The notes: a model not told the origin generated them from the letters alone. Numbered from the stretch's first letter, positions 17,200 to 25,864 are shown. The stretch: DNA of 64,000 nucleotides from Sphingobium abikonense NBRC 16140 (GCF_001598335.1 NZ_BCYT01000002.1:283644-347643), one strand, 5' to 3'. Translations and numbers: made by a program.

Positions 17200-18475
17200 T
17201 CCGCAGGTTAAGACCTTTCTCTTCCTGCAGGGACCGCACGGACCCTATTTCGCGATGCTGGCCGACGCCTTGCGGGCGCGGGGGCATCGCGCCTTGCGCA
17301 TCAACATCAACGGCGGCGACAAGGTCGACTGGCCGGGTGAAGCAGCGGACTATCGCGGCACCTTCCGCAACTGGCCGCTCTTCTTCGACGATTTTATCGT
17401 TAACCACGGCGTTACCGACCTTATCCTCTACGGCGATTGCCGCCCTTATCACACGTCGGCCCACGGCATGGCGCGGCTGCGCGGATTGCGGGTACACTGC
17501 ATGGAGGAGGGCTATATCCGGCCCGACTTCCTGACTTTGCAGGATGATGGCGTGAACGGCAATTCGACGCTGCCGCTCGATCCGCAATGGTATCTCGATC
17601 AGGCCGCTGGCCTGCCCGAACGGGCCGAACCGCTGCCGCCGGTGCCCTCCACATTCCAGGCGCGGGCGCGCAACACGATGCGCAATGGCCTGTCATCGGC
17701 GCTGATGCGGCCCTATTTTCCTTATTATCGCACGCACCGCCCGCACAGTTTCATCCTGGAATCGGTCGCCTGGTGCTGGAAGCTGCTGATGGCAAAGCGG
17801 GAGGCCGAACGATCGGCCGCGACTTGGGACGCCATCAAGGACCAGCCCTATTTCACCCTGCCGTTGCAGCTCAATTCCGACTATCAGATCCGCGTCCATT
17901 CGCCCTTTGGCGACATGCGCGCCGCCTTGCGGTTCGTGATCAAGAGCTTCGCCCAACATGCACCATCGGGCGTCGCTTTGCTGGTGAAACGCCATCCGCT
18001 GGATCCGGGGCTGGTGGGCTGGGAACGACTGACGCGCAAGCTGGCGGTCCATTATGGCGTCGGCGATCGGGTTCATTATCTTTCCGACTGGGATATTGCG
18101 CAGGTCGTGCAAACGTCGCTGGGCGTCGTGACGGTGAACAGCACGGTGGGCACGCTGGCGCTCAACAGCGCCAAGCCGGTCGTGGTGCTGGGCCATGCGG
18201 TCTACAAGGTGCCCGGCATCGTCCATCACACTAGCCTCGACAGTTTCTGGGGGGCACCGCGCCGGCCCGACATGACGCTCTATTCCGCGTTCCGCTGCGT
18301 GCTGGAGGATCGCTGCTTGATCCGGGGCGGGCTGCTGAGCGAGGAAGGTCTGCAGATGCTGGTCGACAATGCGGTCGAACGGCTGGAAAAGGACCCGTCC
18401 GAAGTCCTGCCCCTGACCCGCCCCGCGCGGCGCCGGCGGCGCGGCATGGATGTCGTGCATGGAAGCGCGGCGTAG
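17192..18475 (+). CDS. KpsS-like capsule polysaccharide protein
   Basis: A 427-residue KpsS-type protein, the partner of KpsC that starts the Kdo linker. The N-terminus F-L-F-L-Q-G-P-H-G-P-Y-F (residues about 9-20) is the KpsS signature, followed by I-L-Y-G-D-C-R-P-Y-H, a conserved E-E-G-Y-I-R-P-D-F (about 109-117), K-R-H-P-L-D-P-G and the donor-binding-type N-S-T-V-G-T-L-A-L near 310. It overlaps the KpsC-like gene by 8 nt. The pair argues for a lipid-anchored capsule, although no export genes (kpsE, D, M, T) are in the window. The C-terminus is a basic Arg cluster. Confidence 0.85.
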   Translation: MADPQVKTFLFLQGPHGPYFAMLADALRARGHRALRININGGDKVDWPGEAADYRGTFRNWPLFFDDFIVNHGVTDLILYGDCRPYHTSAHGMARLRGLRVHCMEEGYIRPDFLTLQDDGVNGNSTLPLDPQWYLDQAAGLPERAEPLPPVPSTFQARARNTMRNGLSSALMRPYFPYYRTHRPHSFILESVAWCWKLLMAKREAERSAATWDAIKDQPYFTLPLQLNSDYQIRVHSPFGDMRAALRFVIKSFAQHAPSGVALLVKRHPLDPGLVGWERLTRKLAVHYGVGDRVHYLSDWDIAQVVQTSLGVVTVNSTVGTLALNSAKPVVVLGHAVYKVPGIVHHTSLDSFWGAPRRPDMTLYSAFRCVLEDRCLIRGGLLSEEGLQMLVDNAVERLEKDPSEVLPLTRPARRRRRGMDVVHGSAA

Positions 18476-18506
18476 GGGCTGGGCGCGGGCTAATGACTTT
18501 CTCCGC

Positions 18507-18551
18507 GACATGTAAAGTGTCGCTTGACATGAATATGTAAAGTGATACCTT
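18507..18551 (+). promoter_or_regulatory. Putative higBA promoter and operator
   Basis: TTGACA at 18524-18529 and TACCTT at 18546-18551 (16-nt spacing) resemble -35 and -10 elements. ATGTAAAGTG occurs twice in direct orientation (18510-18519 and 18535-18544), and TGTC-4-GACA (18518-18529) forms a dyad over the -35, as expected of an autoregulating HigA site. The predicted start of transcription falls on the higB ATG. Confidence 0.5.
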
Positions 18552-18557
18552 CCATGG

Positions 18558-18845
18558 ATGGAGATTGAGAGCATTCGCCACAAGGCTTTGCGGCGGTTTA
18601 TCGAAACCGGCCAGGCCAAGGGGCTGCCCGGGGACGTGGTGGATCGGCTGTTCAGGATGATGACCTTCATCATTGATGCCGACACGCTGGATGAACTTTC
18701 CACTCCACCAAATTACGGCCTCCACCCGTTAATCGGCGACCGCACGGGAACATGGGCAATGACCGTGATCCGAAACTGGCGGCTAACTTTTTCAATGAAT
18801 GAACAGGGTGCCCTCATAAACATAGACTTGGAGGATTATCACTGA
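18558..18845 (+). CDS. higB: HigB-type toxin (RelE/ParE superfamily)
   Basis: A 95-residue toxin of the type II HigB family, ribosome-dependent mRNA endonucleases. Recognisable parts are the L-R-R-F-I-E-T-G start, the D-E-L-S-T-P-P-N-Y-G-L-H-P-L-I-G-D core and the C-terminal N-W-R-L-T-F and E-D-Y-H, which hold the conserved basic and His residues. Toxin-before-antitoxin order is typical of higBA. ATG 18558 has no ribosome site, consistent with a leaderless transcript from the promoter just upstream. Base use is less GC-rich than in the flanking genes. Confidence 0.88.
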   Translation: MEIESIRHKALRRFIETGQAKGLPGDVVDRLFRMMTFIIDADTLDELSTPPNYGLHPLIGDRTGTWAMTVIRNWRLTFSMNEQGALINIDLEDYH

Positions 18846-19144
18846 TGGCTATCAGGATTCATGCCTCGTTTGCGATCCATCCCGGTGATTGGCTCAAGAC
18901 GGAAATCGTGCAGGCCCACGGCGTTTCCATCAACGATCTGGCCGAGGCATTTGGCGTCAGCCGTCAGTCGATCAGTTCGCTGTTGAACGGGCGGGCGGCG
19001 CTGTCCGCGGATATGGCCATCCGCTTTGAACATGCCTTTGGCGTGAAGGCCGAGACCCTGATGCGGATGCAGGCCCGTTATGATCTGGGCAAGGCGCGTG
19101 AACATGAAGCTGATTTGGCGGTGCGGAGCCTGATTTCGGTGTAG
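18845..19144 (+). CDS. higA: HigA-type XRE antitoxin
   Basis: A 99-residue helix-turn-helix antitoxin. Residues 13-70 give the HigA fold: H-P-G-D-W-L-K-T-E-I, then the HTH I-N-D-L-A-E-A-F-G-V-S-R-Q-S-I-S-S-L-L-N-G and F-G-V-K-A-E-T-L-M-R-M-Q. Its ATG overlaps the toxin TGA by one base (TGATG). It should neutralise HigB and repress the shared promoter. The pair lies beside tRNA-Gln, a common landing place for mobile DNA, though no integrase or att repeat is visible. Confidence 0.9.
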   Translation: MAIRIHASFAIHPGDWLKTEIVQAHGVSINDLAEAFGVSRQSISSLLNGRAALSADMAIRFEHAFGVKAETLMRMQARYDLGKAREHEADLAVRSLISV

Positions 19145-19234
19145 CCATTGGCTTTGGCGAGGCATGCATCACAATTGCAGCGCGGCACGGACCACACAGT
19201 ACCCTGCGGTTTGATCGGAAAATGCCTAGGGGTG

Positions 19235-19308
19235 TGGATGCCCGACGAGGATTCGAACCTCGATTGACGGAGTCAGAGTCCGTAGTCTTACCTTTAGACG
19301 ATCGGGCA
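19235..19308 (-). tRNA. tRNA-Gln (anticodon CTG)
   Basis: On the minus strand a 74-nt cloverleaf begins TGCCCGA and ends TCGGGCA plus T and an encoded CCA. The anticodon stem ACGGA/TCCGT carries loop CTCTGAC, so the anticodon is CTG (plus-strand 19274-19276), reading CAG. The T arm has GGTTCGAATCC. The acceptor pairs over seven positions with a leading U-A pair, as usual for tRNA-Gln. Confidence 0.95.
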
Positions 19309-19415
19309 ACGATCGTAAGCGGTGTCCCGCTCGGGAGGCCGCAGATAGGCGGCGGCAGGCGGGTGGTCAAGTGCTTTGTTTGGGGCGGTGCAGGCGCGTT
19401 GGACTCGCCGCGACG

Positions 19416-21674
19416 TCAGCCCAGCGAGAGCAGCTTGCGACGCTTTTTCGCCTTCTTGTCGAGCCGGTCGGCGCCGATCACGGTGATGGTCGCGCGGCGG
19501 TCCTTGAACTCGGGCGAGTCCATGATGGCGCGCAGCATGTCCTCCTTGCTCATGCCGTTGGCGATGAGGGCGCGATGATGATCCAGCCCGGCCGGATCGG
19601 CGCGGCGGCCGAGGATCTGGATATAGAAGGCCTCGATAAAGGCGTCGCCGTCGAGCGCGAGGATGGCGGGCAGGTCAACCGTCGCGGCCGGCGCCAGGTT
19701 GAGGGCGACCGGCCCGCCGCTTGCGCCTGACTGCGCTGTCTCGCTTTTGCCGGCCACGTGGCGGCGGAGCATGTCGCCATCCTCGATCCGGCTGATCAGC
19801 TGATCGCAAATATCGGGCCGGTCGAGCAGGCCAGTGGCGAAATCGAACAGGCCGCGCGACCAGTCGTCCCAATCCTGCCCGTCCTTTTCCACCACGCGCG
19901 ATTGCCCGCATTGCACGGCCCGGCGAACGGCGTCGGGCAGGTCGCTGTCCTTGAAATAGAGGAAGATGCCCTCCACCGCGGAGAAGGTCGCAAGGATTTC
20001 GCGCGTGGCGGGGATGTCGCGGGCCACCACGGGCTTGCCGAGCGCCAGCGCGTGCATCACCGACAGGCCAAAGCCCTCATAATAAGAGGGGAGGATGATG
20101 ACGCTGCTGGAGGCGAAAATCTCGTTCATTTCGACGTCGGGAATGACGCCGGCGTGAAGCTGTCGCACGTTGGACGGCATGTCGTCGCCGCCCTTGCCCA
20201 TGACGAGGACCGACAGGCTGGGGATGGCTTCGCCCAAGATGCGGGCGGACGCGCCGGAAGCCTTGTGCGCGAAATGATTGCCCAGAACCAGTACATGGTC
20301 GCGGCGCAGCTCCAGCCCTTCATAGCGCGCAGCATAGGCCGAGGGGCGGGTGGGCAGCAGGCGGGTATGGACCTGCGCGCCGAACCGACGCGGGAAGCGA
20401 TGCCGGAATGTCTCTTCCGAAAACTCGCTGATGAAGAAGAGCCCGTTGGCGTTGCGGGCGACATAGGACCAGAGCGTCTGCACGTCATTGTCCGCGCGCA
20501 GATTGCCGCAGTCGAGCGCGATGACGTCGAGCATGCCGTAGATATTGACCGGGGCCAGATGCTCCATGACGCTGATCTGGTCAAGGTCGAAGGGCTGGCC
20601 GAAGAAGATGGACACGGCATAGCCCGGCGTCACATCGGTGCGCAGCCGAACCTGGTCCAGCCGGTCGATGCCGTGAAATTCCGCGACGGACCGCTTGCAG
20701 ATGATATGCAGTTCGAACCCGCCGGGCGGCTGGCGGTCGAACCAGCGGATGAAGTTCATGATGAGTTCGTTGGTGCCATTGTGATGATGGCCGACGCTCA
20801 GAAGGTTGAGGGCGATCTTGAGCCGGCCATCAACCGTGGGCACCAGGTTCGCCATCTGCGCGATCGCGCGATATTCTGCCGATGCTTCATGCGCCCAGAC
20901 CAGCGGCAGAAATTCGGGATGGCGCGCGTCGATCATGCGCAGATTGGCCTGCTGCTGGCCCTTATAGTCGATGTCGTGCAGCTTGAAGGACGCCGAACCG
21001 GCATGATAGGCGAAGGCGTGATTGGCGAGCACGGCGCGAAAGCCCACCTTGCCCGCGCGCATGACGAGGTCATTTTCCTCCTCATAGCCGACGCCGAAAT
21101 CTTCATCGAGATAGCCGAAATTGGCGACGACCTGCGCGGAAATGAGCAGATAAAAGCCAACGGCGGTCGGCGCGAAGCTGTAGCGGGGGAGGTGGCGATG
21201 CACCGATTCCCAGGCGATGTGGCAGATTTCCGGCGTGGTCGCGATGCCCGAAAGATTATGCGGCGCGGGCGGGAAGGTCGCCAGCGCGGCATTGTTCGAG
21301 CGTGGGCAGACGAAGCCGATTTGCGGATCGGCCTCCAGCACGGCCAGCATTTCCGACAGGGTGCCCGGATAGGTCAGCGTGTCGCTGTTGACGAGCAGGG
21401 CCGCATGCCCATCCCGCCGCGCCATCGCCAGCCCCTGATTGACGCTGCGCACGAAGCCGAGATTTTCGGGATTGCGGATATGGACGTCGATCAGGCCGTC
21501 GGCCTGACATTGGCGCAGATAGGCGTCGACCGCTTCGTCATCGGGCGAATCGTTGATCGCGATCAGGCGGGGATTGTGATCGCGTATCTCGCCGAGATTC
21601 TGGACGAGCGAGTCCAGGCAGGCCCGGACCATGTCGACGTTTCGATAAATGGGAAGAATGATATCGAGCGTCAT
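19416..21674 (-). CDS. GT2-GT4-DUF4214 three-domain glycosyltransferase
   Basis: A 752-residue protein with three parts. Residues about 1-260 are a GT2 (GT-A) domain: D-I-I-L-P-I-Y-R-N, G-F-V-R-S-V-N-Q-G-L and the metal site V-N-S-D-T. Residues about 270-640 are a GT4 (GT-B) domain with S-Y-Y-E-G-F-G-L-S-V-M-H-A-L-A-L-G-K-P near 525. Residues about 670-722 are a DUF4214-like module: A-F-Y-I-Q-I-L-G-R-R-A-D-P-A-G-L and a terminal D-S-P-E-F. Start is ATG 21674; the 25 extra upstream residues run over rfbB spacing. It probably adds two sugars in one polymer, with rfbB supplying a dTDP-sugar. Confidence 0.85.
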   Translation of the reverse strand: MTLDIILPIYRNVDMVRACLDSLVQNLGEIRDHNPRLIAINDSPDDEAVDAYLRQCQADGLIDVHIRNPENLGFVRSVNQGLAMARRDGHAALLVNSDTLTYPGTLSEMLAVLEADPQIGFVCPRSNNAALATFPPAPHNLSGIATTPEICHIAWESVHRHLPRYSFAPTAVGFYLLISAQVVANFGYLDEDFGVGYEEENDLVMRAGKVGFRAVLANHAFAYHAGSASFKLHDIDYKGQQQANLRMIDARHPEFLPLVWAHEASAEYRAIAQMANLVPTVDGRLKIALNLLSVGHHHNGTNELIMNFIRWFDRQPPGGFELHIICKRSVAEFHGIDRLDQVRLRTDVTPGYAVSIFFGQPFDLDQISVMEHLAPVNIYGMLDVIALDCGNLRADNDVQTLWSYVARNANGLFFISEFSEETFRHRFPRRFGAQVHTRLLPTRPSAYAARYEGLELRRDHVLVLGNHFAHKASGASARILGEAIPSLSVLVMGKGGDDMPSNVRQLHAGVIPDVEMNEIFASSSVIILPSYYEGFGLSVMHALALGKPVVARDIPATREILATFSAVEGIFLYFKDSDLPDAVRRAVQCGQSRVVEKDGQDWDDWSRGLFDFATGLLDRPDICDQLISRIEDGDMLRRHVAGKSETAQSGASGGPVALNLAPAATVDLPAILALDGDAFIEAFYIQILGRRADPAGLDHHRALIANGMSKEDMLRAIMDSPEFKDRRATITVIGADRLDKKAKKRRKLLSLG

Positions 21675-21709
21675 CGATGGTCCTGCGCGGCCTGCCTGGC
21701 GATGAAGGA

Positions 21710-22780
21710 TCAGCCGGCCAGCGCGGCCCGCGCCACCAGAGGACGCCACCAGTCCTGATTGTCGAGGAACCAGTTGAGCGTATCGGCAAAGCCCTGCGGG
21801 AAGTCGCGCGAGGGTTCATAGCCCAGTTCGCTGCGGATCTTGGTCTCGTCGATCGCATAGCGGCGGTCATGGCCCTTGCGGTCCTGCACATAGGTCATGA
21901 GTTCGGCCGACGGACGACCATGGGCGGCCGGTGCATCAGGGAATACCGATGCGAGCGCCGGATTGCGCGCAAAGGCTTCATCGACGCCGCGGCAGATTTC
22001 CTTGATGACCTCGATATTGGGCAGTTCCTGCCCGCCGCCGACATTATAGGTTTCGCCGATCCGGCCCTTGCGCAGGATGAGTTCGATGCCGATGCAGTGA
22101 TCCTCGACGTGCAGCCAGTCGCGGATGTTCATGCCATCGCCATAGATGGGCAGATTCTTGCCCGACAGCGCGTTGAGCGTGAACAGCGGGATCAGCTTTT
22201 CGGGAAACTGGTAGGGACCATAATTGTTCGAGCAATTGCTGGTCGTCGTTTCCAGGCCATAGGTGTGGTGATAGGCGCGCACCAGATGGTCCGACCCTGC
22301 CTTCGACGCGGAATAGGGCGAATTGGGGGCGTAGGGCGTGGTTTCGCTGAACGCGGGATCATCCAGTTCCAGCGTGCCATATACTTCGTCGGTCGACACA
22401 TGGTGGAAGCGGTGAGGCCGGCCCGTGCCCTTGTCAAGCCAGGCCGCCTTGGCGGCTTTCAACAGGCTGTGAGTGCCGATGACGTTGGTGGTGACGAAAG
22501 CGTCGGGACCGGTGATCGAACGGTCGACATGGCTTTCGGCGGCGAAGTGGACGATGGTGTCGACGTCATGATCGGCGATCAGTTGCGATACGAGCGCGGT
22601 GTCGCAAATGTCCCCTTCGACCAGCGAAACGTCGGGCACGTCGGCGATGTTGGCGGGGTTACCGGCGTAAGTCAGCGCATCGAGCACGACGATGCCGTCA
22701 TTGGGGGAAACCTTGCGCCAGTGACGGACGAAATTCGCGCCGATGAAGCCTGCGCCCCCGGTGATGATCAGATTGGCCAT
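21710..22780 (-). CDS. rfbB: dTDP-glucose 4,6-dehydratase
   Basis: This extended SDR enzyme converts dTDP-glucose to dTDP-4-keto-6-deoxyglucose, the branch point to dTDP-rhamnose and other deoxysugars. The 356 residues show G-G-A-G-F-I-G (NAD site, 8-14), A-A-E-S-H-V-D-R-S-I, S-T-D-E-V-Y-G, the Y-S-A-S-K catalytic pair, N-N-Y-G-P-Y-Q-F-P-E-K-L-I-P and G-R-I-G-E-T-Y-N-V-G-G. rfbA, C and D are not adjacent, so the rest of the pathway must lie elsewhere. It is upstream of the three-domain glycosyltransferase, 35 bp apart. Confidence 0.96.
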   Translation of the reverse strand: MANLIITGGAGFIGANFVRHWRKVSPNDGIVVLDALTYAGNPANIADVPDVSLVEGDICDTALVSQLIADHDVDTIVHFAAESHVDRSITGPDAFVTTNVIGTHSLLKAAKAAWLDKGTGRPHRFHHVSTDEVYGTLELDDPAFSETTPYAPNSPYSASKAGSDHLVRAYHHTYGLETTTSNCSNNYGPYQFPEKLIPLFTLNALSGKNLPIYGDGMNIRDWLHVEDHCIGIELILRKGRIGETYNVGGGQELPNIEVIKEICRGVDEAFARNPALASVFPDAPAAHGRPSAELMTYVQDRKGHDRRYAIDETKIRSELGYEPSRDFPQGFADTLNWFLDNQDWWRPLVARAALAG

Positions 22781-22941
22781 GCGCCTACTCTCTTGCTCCC
22801 TCGGTGATCCGCGCGCGGCGGATGGATATGAAGACCCGCTTCGTCCAAGCGGAATTTATATGTCGACCGGACTTCGCACTTGCCGCAAAGTCGCGCTTTT
22901 CGCAATCGCGATACTGCGCAGCCTGCCAGTCTTTTTGCGTT

Positions 22942-23595
22942 CTAACCCGCCGACAGCATGACAAGGCCGACACCCAGCACGCGCGGATCGACTGCAATAC
23001 CGTGCGTTACCGGACTGACGGGCGCCTCATGCTGGAACTGCAATAGGATATCGCCATCGCCGATGCAGGAGGGGGGAAGACGCAGCCGGATGATGCGGGG
23101 CTTGGCATCCAGACGATGCGACCCGAGAAAATATCCGTTCGCGCTGATGTCGACATGCGGGCGTTCCATGCCATCAGCGAGGAAGCAGAATAAGGACAGG
23201 CTGACCGTGACATAGCCGCCCTGCCAGCGGTCAAGGGCGAAGCGCAGGGCGTGGACCGCGTCGCTCCCCCATACGCCCCAAGGCTCGCGCTTATGCCATC
23301 CGCTGGCGAGATAGGCTTCCGGATCCGGCTCCCCCGCCGGCGTGTCGGAGCGGAACTGGACCGGCGTGTTTCGCGGCAGCACGGGAAAGCCGGCCGCCGA
23401 CCATCGGTGCGACGGGTCGGCCTCGGCTGCATTGTCGAGCCGGCGGGCGAGCGTTTCGGCAAGGGTCAGCTCCACCAGATGCTGCACCTGATCGAGTTGG
23501 CTGCTGGTTTCCGCCAACCGGGCCTCGATCGCGTCGATACGGGCGGCAAGTGCCGCTTGCGTCGAAGCCGCGCTGCTGTCGTCCGTGTCGGTCAC
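22942..23595 (-). CDS. Coiled-coil plus beta-sandwich protein of unknown function
   Basis: 217 residues. Residues about 10-60 are heptad-like (A-A-L-A-A-R-I-D-A-I-E-A-R-L and L-D-Q-V-Q-H-L-V-E-L) and suggest a short coiled coil. Residues about 95-217 look like an all-beta domain: W-G-V-W-G-S-D-A, alternating hydrophobic strands, V-D-I-S-A-N-G-Y-F-L-G, and R-V-L-G-V-G-L-V-M-L at the end. That pattern resembles the sandwich domains appended to some glycosyltransferases, which I recognise only loosely. There is no signal peptide. It lies upstream of rfbB on the same strand, so a role in surface polysaccharide is reasonable. Confidence 0.7.
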   Translation of the reverse strand: MTDTDDSSAASTQAALAARIDAIEARLAETSSQLDQVQHLVELTLAETLARRLDNAAEADPSHRWSAAGFPVLPRNTPVQFRSDTPAGEPDPEAYLASGWHKREPWGVWGSDAVHALRFALDRWQGGYVTVSLSLFCFLADGMERPHVDISANGYFLGSHRLDAKPRIIRLRLPPSCIGDGDILLQFQHEAPVSPVTHGIAVDPRVLGVGLVMLSAG

Positions 23596-23674
23596 GAGGG
23601 GATATATCCGGTCAAAACGCGATCCTGATGGCGTCCCGAAGCGTCGCTGTCACGGAGTTTCTGCGCCAGCGAGC

Positions 23675-24292
23675 CTATCCGTCGGGCATTTCGACGATGC
23701 GGTCGGCCAGCCGCTCGGCTTCGTGGAGGTCATGGGTGACGTAGAGGATCGGCAGGCGCAGTTCGTCCCGCACGCGCTCTATAAGCCGCAATATTTCTTC
23801 GCGCCGGGCGCGATCGACGCCGGAAAGCGGTTCGTCCATCAGCAGGAAACGGGGAGCGGACAGCAGCGCGCGGCCGATCGCGACGCGCTGCGCTTCGCCG
23901 CCCGACAGGGTGGGCGGCATGCGGTGGAGGAGGTGGCCGATGCCCAGAAAGGCCAGCACCTCGTCCTCCGACAGTGCGCCGCCTGGCCGGCGACCATAGC
24001 GCAGGTTTCGCTCCACGCGCATATGGGGAAAGAGGCGCAGGTCCTGGAACAAATAGCCGGCGTGACGATCCTCCGCCGGTCGGTCGATGCCGCTCGCGCT
24101 GTCGAACAGGGTGTCGCCGCCAATGCGGACATGGCCTTCATCAGGGCGCCGCAGGCCAGCGACCATGTTGAGGATGCTGGTCTTGCCAACGCCCGACGGC
24201 CCGATCAGCGCAATGAGTCGCGCGTCTGCGACACAGTCGAGCGCGATGGTCCGGCCGCCCAGGCGCCGGCGCAGGCGCAGGTCAAAGGACAT
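23675..24292 (-). CDS. modC: Molybdate-type ABC transporter ATP-binding protein
   Basis: A 205-residue ABC ATPase with Walker A G-P-S-G-V-G-K-T-S near 30, signature L-S-G-G-E-A-Q-R near 129 and Walker B F-L-L-M-D-E-P-L near 149, then the switch His in V-T-H-D-L. It is shorter than E. coli ModC (about 350) and lacks the C-terminal MOP domain that senses molybdate, so feedback by that domain is absent. It overlaps modB by 11 nt on the same strand, which supports the molybdate assignment over other substrates. Confidence 0.85.
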   Translation of the reverse strand: MSFDLRLRRRLGGRTIALDCVADARLIALIGPSGVGKTSILNMVAGLRRPDEGHVRIGGDTLFDSASGIDRPAEDRHAGYLFQDLRLFPHMRVERNLRYGRRPGGALSEDEVLAFLGIGHLLHRMPPTLSGGEAQRVAIGRALLSAPRFLLMDEPLSGVDRARREEILRLIERVRDELRLPILYVTHDLHEAERLADRIVEMPDG

Positions 24293-24986
24293 GGGGCATG
24301 CGCCCTTGCGTCGCGCGGCGGGCGAGGATTTCGGAGATCAGCAGCGCGCCCAAAGACAGCAGTACTGAAATGATGGCGAAGCGGCTGACGGCGGCTTCGG
24401 CGCCCGGCACCTGAAGCGCGGCATAGATGGCGATGGGCAAGGTGCGGGTTTCGCCGGGAATGTCGGACACGAAGGTGATGGTGGCGCCGAATTCCCCGAT
24501 TGAACGGGCAAAGCCCAGCATCGCACCGGCAAAGATGCCCGGCAAGGATAGCGGCAGCGAAATGGACAGGAAGCGGCGCAGCGGCGAAGCGCCCAGCGTC
24601 TGCGCCGCCTGTTCCAGCCGGCGGTCGACCGATTCGATGGACAGGCGCATCGCGCGCACCATCAGCGGCATCGCCATGATCGCGGCGGCAAGCGCGGCCC
24701 CGGTCCAGCGAAACAACAGGGTGACGCCGAACCACTGGTCCAGCCGGCTGCCGATCGGGCCGTTGATGCCGAACAGGAGCAAAAGCAGCCAGCCAGTGAC
24801 GACCGGCGGCACGACCAGCGGCAGATGCACCAGCGCGTCGAGCAGCAACTTGCCGGGAAAGCGCCAGCGCGCCAAGATCCAGGCCAGGGCAAAGGCGATG
24901 GGCAACATGGTTGTGACCGCGACCAGGCTGATCTTCAACGACAGGCCGATGACCGTCCAGTCCTGCGGTGACAGGGAAAAATCCAT
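24282..24986 (-). CDS. modB: Molybdate ABC transporter permease
   Basis: A 234-residue inner-membrane permease with several hydrophobic helices, the helix-rich P-L-V-V-P-P-V-V-T-G-W segment near 60 and the ATPase-coupling loop A-A-Q-T-L-G-A-S-P-L-R-R-F near 136. These are the ModB/CysT features. I start at ATG 24986 (M-D-F-S-L-S-P), since the longer reading to 25025 adds residues with no membrane character. The modA gene for the binding protein is upstream on the same strand but separated by an opposite-strand HAD gene. Confidence 0.92.
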   Translation of the reverse strand: MDFSLSPQDWTVIGLSLKISLVAVTTMLPIAFALAWILARWRFPGKLLLDALVHLPLVVPPVVTGWLLLLLFGINGPIGSRLDQWFGVTLLFRWTGAALAAAIMAMPLMVRAMRLSIESVDRRLEQAAQTLGASPLRRFLSISLPLSLPGIFAGAMLGFARSIGEFGATITFVSDIPGETRTLPIAIYAALQVPGAEAAVSRFAIISVLLSLGALLISEILARRATQGRMPHVL

Positions 24987-25114
24987 GGCCGGTGCGTGGG
25001 CGATTGCGGTCCGCGCGTCAAGCAAGGGCGACCATGGTTAGCGCGGTTGCGCAACGCAGGCGCGCTGGTGTAGCGCGCCGGGCGACGACACGCCCGCATG
25101 GATGGGACAGCGCC

Positions 25115-25861
25115 ATGAAATCACTGATTGCCTTTGACCTCGACGGAACCCTGGCGCTGAGCAAGCAGCCGCTGGAGGCGGACATGGCCGAAGCGCTGGC
25201 GGACCTGCTGACCGTCGCGCATGTCGCGGTCATTTCGGGGGGTGACTGGCCGCAATTCGACAAGCAGGTGGCGAGCCGCCTGCCGGCCCACGCGGATCGA
25301 TCGCGCCTGTGGCTGATGCCGACGACGGGCACGAAGCTGTATACGCATGGCGCGGACGGGTGGTCGGCGGTCTATGCCGAATTGTTCGATGCCGCGCAGA
25401 AAGCTAAGATATTGGCGGCGTTCGACGCGGCGCTGGCCGCGACCGGGTTCGTGCCCGAGCAGACATGGGGCGAACGGATCGAGGACCGGGGCAGCCAGAT
25501 CACCTTTTCCGCGCTGGGCCAGCAGGCGCCGATCCATGCGAAGGAATCATGGGACCCCGACTTCGCCAAGCGCAAGCTGATCCAGGCCGATCTTCGCCAG
25601 CGCCTGCCCGGCCTGTCGATCAACATGGGCGGCGCAACGTCCATCGACATCACGCGTGAAGGCGTCGACAAGGCCTATGGTCTGCGCAAATTGCGCGACG
25701 CCAGCGGGATCGCGCTGGATGCGATGATGTTCATCGGCGACGCCATCTTTCCGGGCGGCAATGACTATCCGGCCAAGCAGATGGGGCTGGACACGGTGCG
25801 CGTGCGCGACCCGCAGGAAACGCTGGCGGTGATCGCCGCCATCATCGCCTGCCAGAAATAA
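25115..25861 (+). CDS. HAD-IIB family phosphatase (phosphomannomutase/Cof-like)
   Basis: A 248-residue HAD hydrolase. Motif I is A-F-D-L-D-G-T-L-A at residues 6-14, motif II I-S-G-G-D near 46, and motif III/IV M-F-I-G-D-A-I-F-P-G-G-N-D-Y near 208. The large cap and the G-A-T-S-I-D-I-T-R-E-G-V-D-K segment place it with the IIB group, whose members act on sugar phosphates. ATG 25115 follows GGGACAG. The gene lies on the plus strand between minus-strand modA and modB, with its stop 3 bp from the modA stop. A role with molybdate is not implied. Confidence 0.85.
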   Translation: MKSLIAFDLDGTLALSKQPLEADMAEALADLLTVAHVAVISGGDWPQFDKQVASRLPAHADRSRLWLMPTTGTKLYTHGADGWSAVYAELFDAAQKAKILAAFDAALAATGFVPEQTWGERIEDRGSQITFSALGQQAPIHAKESWDPDFAKRKLIQADLRQRLPGLSINMGGATSIDITREGVDKAYGLRKLRDASGIALDAMMFIGDAIFPGGNDYPAKQMGLDTVRVRDPQETLAVIAAIIACQK

Positions 25862-25864
25862 GGC

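Noticed and set aside
19145..19420. att site for an island at tRNA-Gln
   Set aside because: No repeat of the tRNA 3' end and no integrase is visible in the window.
19758..21758. 666-codon plus-strand frame
   Set aside because: Lies entirely antisense to the GT2-GT4 protein; composition is not protein-like.
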